From positions 1-20,267 of the forward strand of contig JAEYAO010000055.1 in the NCBI GenBank assembly GCA_023456105.1: DNA of 20,267 nt, in the 5' to 3' direction. The position numbers and the translations under genes are program-made. The DNA comes from Pseudomonadota bacterium. Lineage in GTDB: Bacteria > Pseudomonadota > Alphaproteobacteria > Caulobacterales > Caulobacteraceae. This document shows positions 20,249-20,267 of the stretch, in pieces (position 1 is the stretch's first letter; the number at the start of each line of letters is the position of its first letter). Under the pieces are notes generated by a model. The model searched no databases. It worked only from the letters and a program-made list of their open reading frames with translations, and was not told where the DNA came from.

Positions 20249-20267
20249 GTGGCGCGATGCGCAGCAT

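Noticed and set aside
1..20267. CRISPR arrays, insertion sequences, prophage or integrase genes, tRNA and rRNA genes
   Set aside because: No spaced direct repeats, transposase or integrase motifs, or RNA-gene sequences were found anywhere in the window.

Overview
The window is very GC-rich, densely packed alphaproteobacterial DNA, most likely chromosomal from the order Caulobacterales (a Brevundimonas- or Caulobacter-like organism). The main reason is a flagellar operon in the Caulobacter order, fliF-fliG-flbE(fliH)-fliN-flbD-flhA, with the Caulobacterales regulator FlbD and a CtrA-box-like site upstream of fliF. Genus assignment is inference. Genes overlap by 1-17 bases or sit a few bases apart, and GTG/TTG starts are common. 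No tRNA, rRNA, CRISPR array, insertion sequence or prophage gene was seen.

Layout. Positions 1-275 (-) hold the start of a histone-deacetylase-family enzyme, cut by the window edge. Positions 329-2673 (+) form one compact unit: a PaiA-like GNAT acetyltransferase, an MntA/HepT-type nucleotidyltransferase/HEPN toxin-antitoxin pair, and a CoxE-like VWA protein. A small six-cysteine secreted protein (2716-3192, +) follows, then a strong hairpin terminator facing a convergent CsbD-family stress protein (3252-3431, -). Positions 3498-6982 (-) hold a Nudix hydrolase behind a three-gene signalling cassette: a CHASE3 membrane histidine kinase, a lone receiver, and a receiver-HisKA_2 kinase. None of the three has a DNA-binding output domain.

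Positions 7029-15215 (-) are the flagellar operon. FliF makes the MS ring, FliG and FliN are the switch/C-ring, FlbE/FliH belongs to the export ATPase apparatus, FlhA is the export gate, and FlbD is the sigma-54 activator that couples assembly to later flagellar gene expression. A complete class A beta-lactamase gene, with all catalytic motifs, is wedged between flbD and flhA. It starts 2 bases after flbD and its stop overlaps the flhA start. This is the most striking arrangement in the window.

Upstream of fliF is another overlapping minus-strand unit: DUF3253 protein, 4Fe-4S-type uracil-DNA glycosylase, and lipoprotein alpha/beta hydrolase. A PaiI/PaaI-type hotdog thioesterase (17264-17698, +) is divergent from it. 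The right end (17695-20129, -) is a probable three-gene transcript: CNT nucleoside transporter, glutathione S-transferase, and 2'-5' RNA ligase/phosphodiesterase-family protein. A palindromic REP-like element lies at the extreme right edge.
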